Assembly (NCBI GenBank): GCA_030045175.1 | Contig: JASIBM010000037.1 | Location: 1 to 7,858 of the forward strand | Direction of reading: 5' to 3' | Length of the DNA stretch: 7,858 nt | Source: Streptosporangiaceae bacterium | GTDB taxonomy: Bacteria > Actinomycetota > Actinomycetes > Streptosporangiales > Streptosporangiaceae | In this document: positions 5,905 to 7,858 of the stretch, piece after piece | How the letters are laid out: every line of letters starts with the position of its first letter | How positions within the stretch are numbered: the stretch's first letter is position 1 | Position numbers and translations under genes: made by a program | The notes under the pieces: model-generated | Seen by the model: only the letters and a program-made list of their open reading frames with translations | Told to the model about the DNA's origin: nothing | Databases searched by the model: none

Positions 5905-7289
5905 CGCCTGCCGCCCTCGAATTCCTCGTTGGACGGCTTGGACATCCACTCGATGAACGAGTCGAGCTGATGCTCGGTGCGGATCCCGCGCAGCCGGTTG
6001 AGTATCCGCTGGCTGCGCCAGGCGTTCAGGCTCAGGTTGGGGTCCGCGAGCCCGCGCTGGCCGCGGACGGCGTTCTGCAAGAAGATGTTGTGCTCAGCAG
6101 GCCCGTCCCAGCGCACGGCGAAGCTGTCATCGACCTTGTACTCCTCGCCCTCGCGCGCCAGTCGCGACGCGATCGGGTCGAGGAAGCTCATCGGGGCCGG
6201 GCGGAATCCGGTGGCCCAGATCACGACGTCTAGCTCGACGTTCTCGCTGACGCCGTCGTGGTCATGATGGGCGAGCTCGAGGTTCCACGCCCCGGCCTGC
6301 GCGCACGAGACCGCCGTCACCTGGCGGTTCGGGTAAAGCGCGACCAGGTCGGAGTCGCCTTCTATGAAACGGCGGGTATAGATCTGCTGGTAGATCAGCC
6401 GGAGCGTGGCCTCTGAGATCCCGTCGCTGGTGAGCACGTTGCGCGCGTTGAGCGCCTGCCGGGTGCTCCGGTCGAGGCTGGCGAAGTAGTCGGAATAGCT
6501 CGGCGAGAAGTAGTCGTTGGTGAACGGCGAGTCGTCGAGGGGGAGGTAGTTCGGCCGGCGGGAGATCCACAAGACCCGGCGCGGTGACTCGTCGCGAGTC
6601 CGCGAGATCAGGTCGAGGAACGCCTCCGCGCCGGACTGGCCGCCCCCCACGATGCCGACCCGCAGCCCGCCCACGGCGCTCGCCTTGGCCAGGAACTCAC
6701 TCACGTGGAACTGCCGCTCACCGAGGTAGGCCAGCGCCTGTGGCGGTATCCACGGCTGGACCCCCACGCCAACGACGATGTTGTCGGCGGTCACGGTCAT
6801 CCCCGTCGCGCGGACGACGAACCGGTCCTGGTACTCGACCAGGTGCACCCGCCGCCCGAAGACAATGTTCTGGTTCTTGCGGCTCGCCCATTCCATGTAG
6901 TTTCGGAATTCCTGCCGAGGCACGGCGTCGAACTGAGCGTTCATGAAGTGATAGATGCGGCCGACTTCATACAGGTATGACAGGAACGAAAACTCGCTGG
7001 TTGGCTCGGAGAGGCTGACGAGATCTTTAAGCATGGAAACTTGTATGGACGCGCCCGGGATTTGCTGGCCGTCATGCCACTCAAATCCAGCATTCTCGTC
7101 GAGAAAGAGGTTCGTAAGCTCCGGGTGACTGTGCATCAGGGACGCCAAGCTCAGATTTGCTGGCCCGACGCCGATGCCGACGCAACGATAGTGCTGTGGC
7201 GTCTCAGACGTGTCCGCTAGCACTACGCTTGACCCGCTGCGATCCCGCCAATCCCGAGCGTTCCCCGTATGACTGTCACGTTTCACCAT
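5901..7289 (-). CDS. FAD/NADPH-dependent L-lysine or L-ornithine N-hydroxylase (SidA/IucD/PvdA family, Spb38-like)
   Basis: 462 aa. FAD motif GIGVGPAN at 38-45, substrate/FAD region QVSMLKDLVSLSEPTSEFSF at 83-102, NADPH motif GIVGGGQSGAE at 212-222, conserved SPFTNDYFSP at 254-263, and the ATGF motif at 359-362. These are complete and typical of class B flavin N-monooxygenases that hydroxylate the side-chain amine of Lys or Orn. Lysine is favoured only because of the hydrazine-synthetase neighbour; siderophore use would be the alternative, but no iron box or hydroxamate acyltransferase is visible. The ATG at 7289 is followed at once by GTG, and GGTGGAAAGG lies just upstream, so GTG at 7286 is an equally good start. 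Both give about 35 residues before the FAD motif, longer than usual, and a GTG at codon 23 is possible. First gene of the operon; the 5' third is clearly lower in G+C than the rest. Confidence 0.94.
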   Translation of the reverse strand: MVKRDSHTGNARDWRDRSGSSVVLADTSETPQHYRCVGIGVGPANLSLASLMHSHPELTNLFLDENAGFEWHDGQQIPGASIQVSMLKDLVSLSEPTSEFSFLSYLYEVGRIYHFMNAQFDAVPRQEFRNYMEWASRKNQNIVFGRRVHLVEYQDRFVVRATGMTVTADNIVVGVGVQPWIPPQALAYLGERQFHVSEFLAKASAVGGLRVGIVGGGQSGAEAFLDLISRTRDESPRRVLWISRRPNYLPLDDSPFTNDYFSPSYSDYFASLDRSTRQALNARNVLTSDGISEATLRLIYQQIYTRRFIEGDSDLVALYPNRQVTAVSCAQAGAWNLELAHHDHDGVSENVELDVVIWATGFRPAPMSFLDPIASRLAREGEEYKVDDSFAVRWDGPAEHNIFLQNAVRGQRGLADPNLSLNAWRSQRILNRLRGIRTEHQLDSFIEWMSKPSNEEFEGGRR

Positions 7290-7319
7290 CCCTTTCCACC
7301 GGCAATTACGACGGAGAAA

Positions 7320-7348
7320 GGTAAGCCGTACTTACCGTACTTACCGTG
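7320..7348. promoter_or_regulatory. Inverted and direct repeat cluster, candidate operator or leader structure
   Basis: GGTAAG (7320-7325) is inverted against CTTACC (7331-7336) with a 5-bp spacer, and a second CTTACC follows at 7340-7345. Read another way, the 9-mer CCGTACTTA is repeated exactly at 7326-7334 and 7335-7343 and begins again as CCGTG. It lies 31-59 bp upstream of the first operon gene. It could bind a repressor dimer or form a 6-bp RNA stem in the leader. It does not look like an actinobacterial iron box. Confidence 0.55.
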
Positions 7349-7355
7349 TCAGCGC

Positions 7356-7371
7356 GGGCCTCAGTAGGCCC
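7356..7371. promoter_or_regulatory. Perfect 6-bp hairpin in the divergent intergenic region
   Basis: GGGCCT (7356-7361), loop CAGT, AGGCCC (7366-7371). No T run follows on either strand, so it is unlikely to be an intrinsic terminator. An operator palindrome or 5'-leader stem is more likely given its place between divergent genes. Confidence 0.4.
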
Positions 7372-7377
7372 TGGACC

Positions 7378-7406
7378 ACGATCCGTTGCGTCCCAAAGGT
7401 TGTCAA
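7378..7406 (-). promoter_or_regulatory. Candidate promoter of the hydrazine/NRPS operon
   Basis: On the minus strand a perfect TTGACA -35 (7406-7401) is followed after 17 bp by GATCGT (7383-7378), a weak -10. Transcription would start near 7371, leaving a leader of about 80 nt before the ATG at 7289. The leader would contain the hairpin at 7356-7371 and the GTAAG repeat cluster. Inference only. Confidence 0.4.
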
Positions 7407-7415
7407 GGCTAGTCT
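7386..7415 (+). promoter_or_regulatory. Candidate promoter of the DUF6788-like gene
   Basis: TTGCGT (7386-7391), 18-bp gap, TAGTCT (7410-7415), fitting the actinobacterial TAnnnT -10. The ATG at 7422 lies 6 bp after the -10 and no convincing ribosome binding site precedes it, which would fit a leaderless transcript. It overlaps the candidate operon promoter on the other strand, so the two may compete. Confidence 0.35.
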
Positions 7416-7421
7416 TGTGTG

Positions 7422-7769
7422 ATGGTTGCACATAAGTCAGAAATACTGAGACTGCCCACAAGGGAATTGATCTCCAGGCGGAGCGAGCTGGCCAAGTGCC
7501 TCGGCGACCTCGAGCACGTGCTGCTCGGGTCGCTGGTGGAGCAGACGCGGCGGTGCGGCAAGGCTGGCTGCCAGTGCGCGACGACGGGCTCCGGGCACGG
7601 GCCGTACGCCTATTTAGCGCCCAGGCGCGGCCGGCGCGGCATGCGGTACGTGCCCGCCGATCTGTTGCTGCGGGTCCGCGCGGCGCTGCGGCAAGGTGAG
7701 CAGGTCGAAGCCGTGCTCGCCGAGATCTCGGCGATCAACGTCGAGCTCTTGGCGCGGCGGGAACTCTGA
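7422..7769 (+). CDS. Small DUF6788-like protein with Cys/His motif
   Basis: 115 aa from ATG at 7422 (a GTG at 7419 adds one Met). Numbered from the GTG, the central signature is GSLVEQTRRCGKAGCQC (37-53) then HGPYAYL from H60: Cys46, Cys51, Cys53 and His60 could form a small zinc site. An N-terminal helix (about 15-33) and a C-terminal charged helix (about 84-112, ending AEISAINVELLARREL) flank it. The pattern matches the family of unknown function I know as DUF6788, whose members are, as far as I recall, often near transposases. No transposase is visible here. The first 60 bp are lower in G+C than the remainder. Transcribed away from the NRPS operon, it probably marks the cluster boundary rather than taking part in the pathway. 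Function unknown. Confidence 0.75.
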   Translation: MVAHKSEILRLPTRELISRRSELAKCLGDLEHVLLGSLVEQTRRCGKAGCQCATTGSGHGPYAYLAPRRGRRGMRYVPADLLLRVRAALRQGEQVEAVLAEISAINVELLARREL

Positions 7770-7776
7770 CCTGCAC

Positions 7777-7858
7777 GCCGCGCCGCCCTCCGCCCGACCA
7801 GCCGCGCCGCCGCGCCGCCCTCGGCCCGGTCAGGCCGCGCCGCCCTCCGCCCGGCCGG
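7777..7858. repeat. GC-rich imperfect repeat tract downstream of the DUF6788-like gene
   Basis: Three copies of a 24-bp unit beginning GCCGCGCCGCCC, at 7777-7800, 7809-7832 and 7834-7857, with an 8-bp partial copy between the first two. Differences are confined to the second half. The tract is almost pure G and C, starts within 10 bp of the gene's stop and runs to the window edge, so its full length is unknown. No open frame with coding character is seen in it. Confidence 0.7.

Noticed and set aside
5905..5949. Upstream ATG at 5949 as start of the FAD oxidase
   Set aside because: It would add 15 residues with no family counterpart and a 49-bp overlap; the ATG at 5904 matches the ATGA coupling and the usual distance to GAGIIG.
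5901..7289. Hydroxamate siderophore cluster (mycobactin-like N-hydroxylase plus Cy-NRPS)
   Set aside because: The cupin/MetRS protein and FAD oxidase directly between the two fit hydrazine formation much better, and no iron box, transporter or N-acyltransferase is visible; it remains a weak alternative until the flanks are read.
7356..7371. Intrinsic terminator
   Set aside because: Short stem with no following T tract on either strand and a position between divergent starts.

Overview
The window looks like a natural-product gene cluster from a high-GC actinomycete. By eye most lines are 70-80% G+C, the third codon positions are strongly G/C, GTG is used as a start codon, and the protein families are typical of secondary metabolism. 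The species cannot be named from the sequence.

Layout: four genes lie on the minus strand and read right to left as one tight operon: an amino-acid N-hydroxylase (7289-5901), a DAO-type FAD oxidase (5904-4828), a cupin/methionyl-tRNA-synthetase-like protein with a carrier-protein tail (4831-2543), and the first 848 codons of an NRPS (2546 to the left edge, continuing outside). Each junction is a 4-bp start/stop overlap (ATGA, GTGA, GTGA). A 132-bp divergent intergenic region (7290-7421) holds a candidate promoter, a hairpin and a cluster of GGTAAG/CTTACC half-sites. To its right a small plus-strand gene encodes a DUF6788-like Cys/His protein (7422-7769), followed by a GC-rich repeat tract to the window end.

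How the genes work together: the first three genes match, in family and order, the hydrazine-forming set known from s56-p1 (Spb38/39/40) and related pathways (triacsin Tri26-28, pyrazomycin PyrN). The N-hydroxylase makes an N-hydroxy amino acid (probably N6-hydroxylysine). The MetRS-like domain esterifies it with a second amino acid and the zinc cupin rearranges the ester to an N-N bond. The FAD oxidase is expected to cleave the product to release a hydrazino acid. What looks new is that the hydrazine synthetase carries its own phosphopantetheine carrier domain. The next gene starts with a TubC-type docking domain followed by a heterocyclization (Cy) domain and an adenylation domain whose visible specificity residues (D-L-Y-N-M-S) match cysteine. 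The simplest reading is an assembly line that joins a hydrazino-acyl unit to cysteine and closes a thiazoline. The NRPS also contains two low-complexity insertions: a six-copy 15-bp in-frame repeat in the A domain and a palindrome-rich Gly/Pro/Ser segment in the Cy domain.
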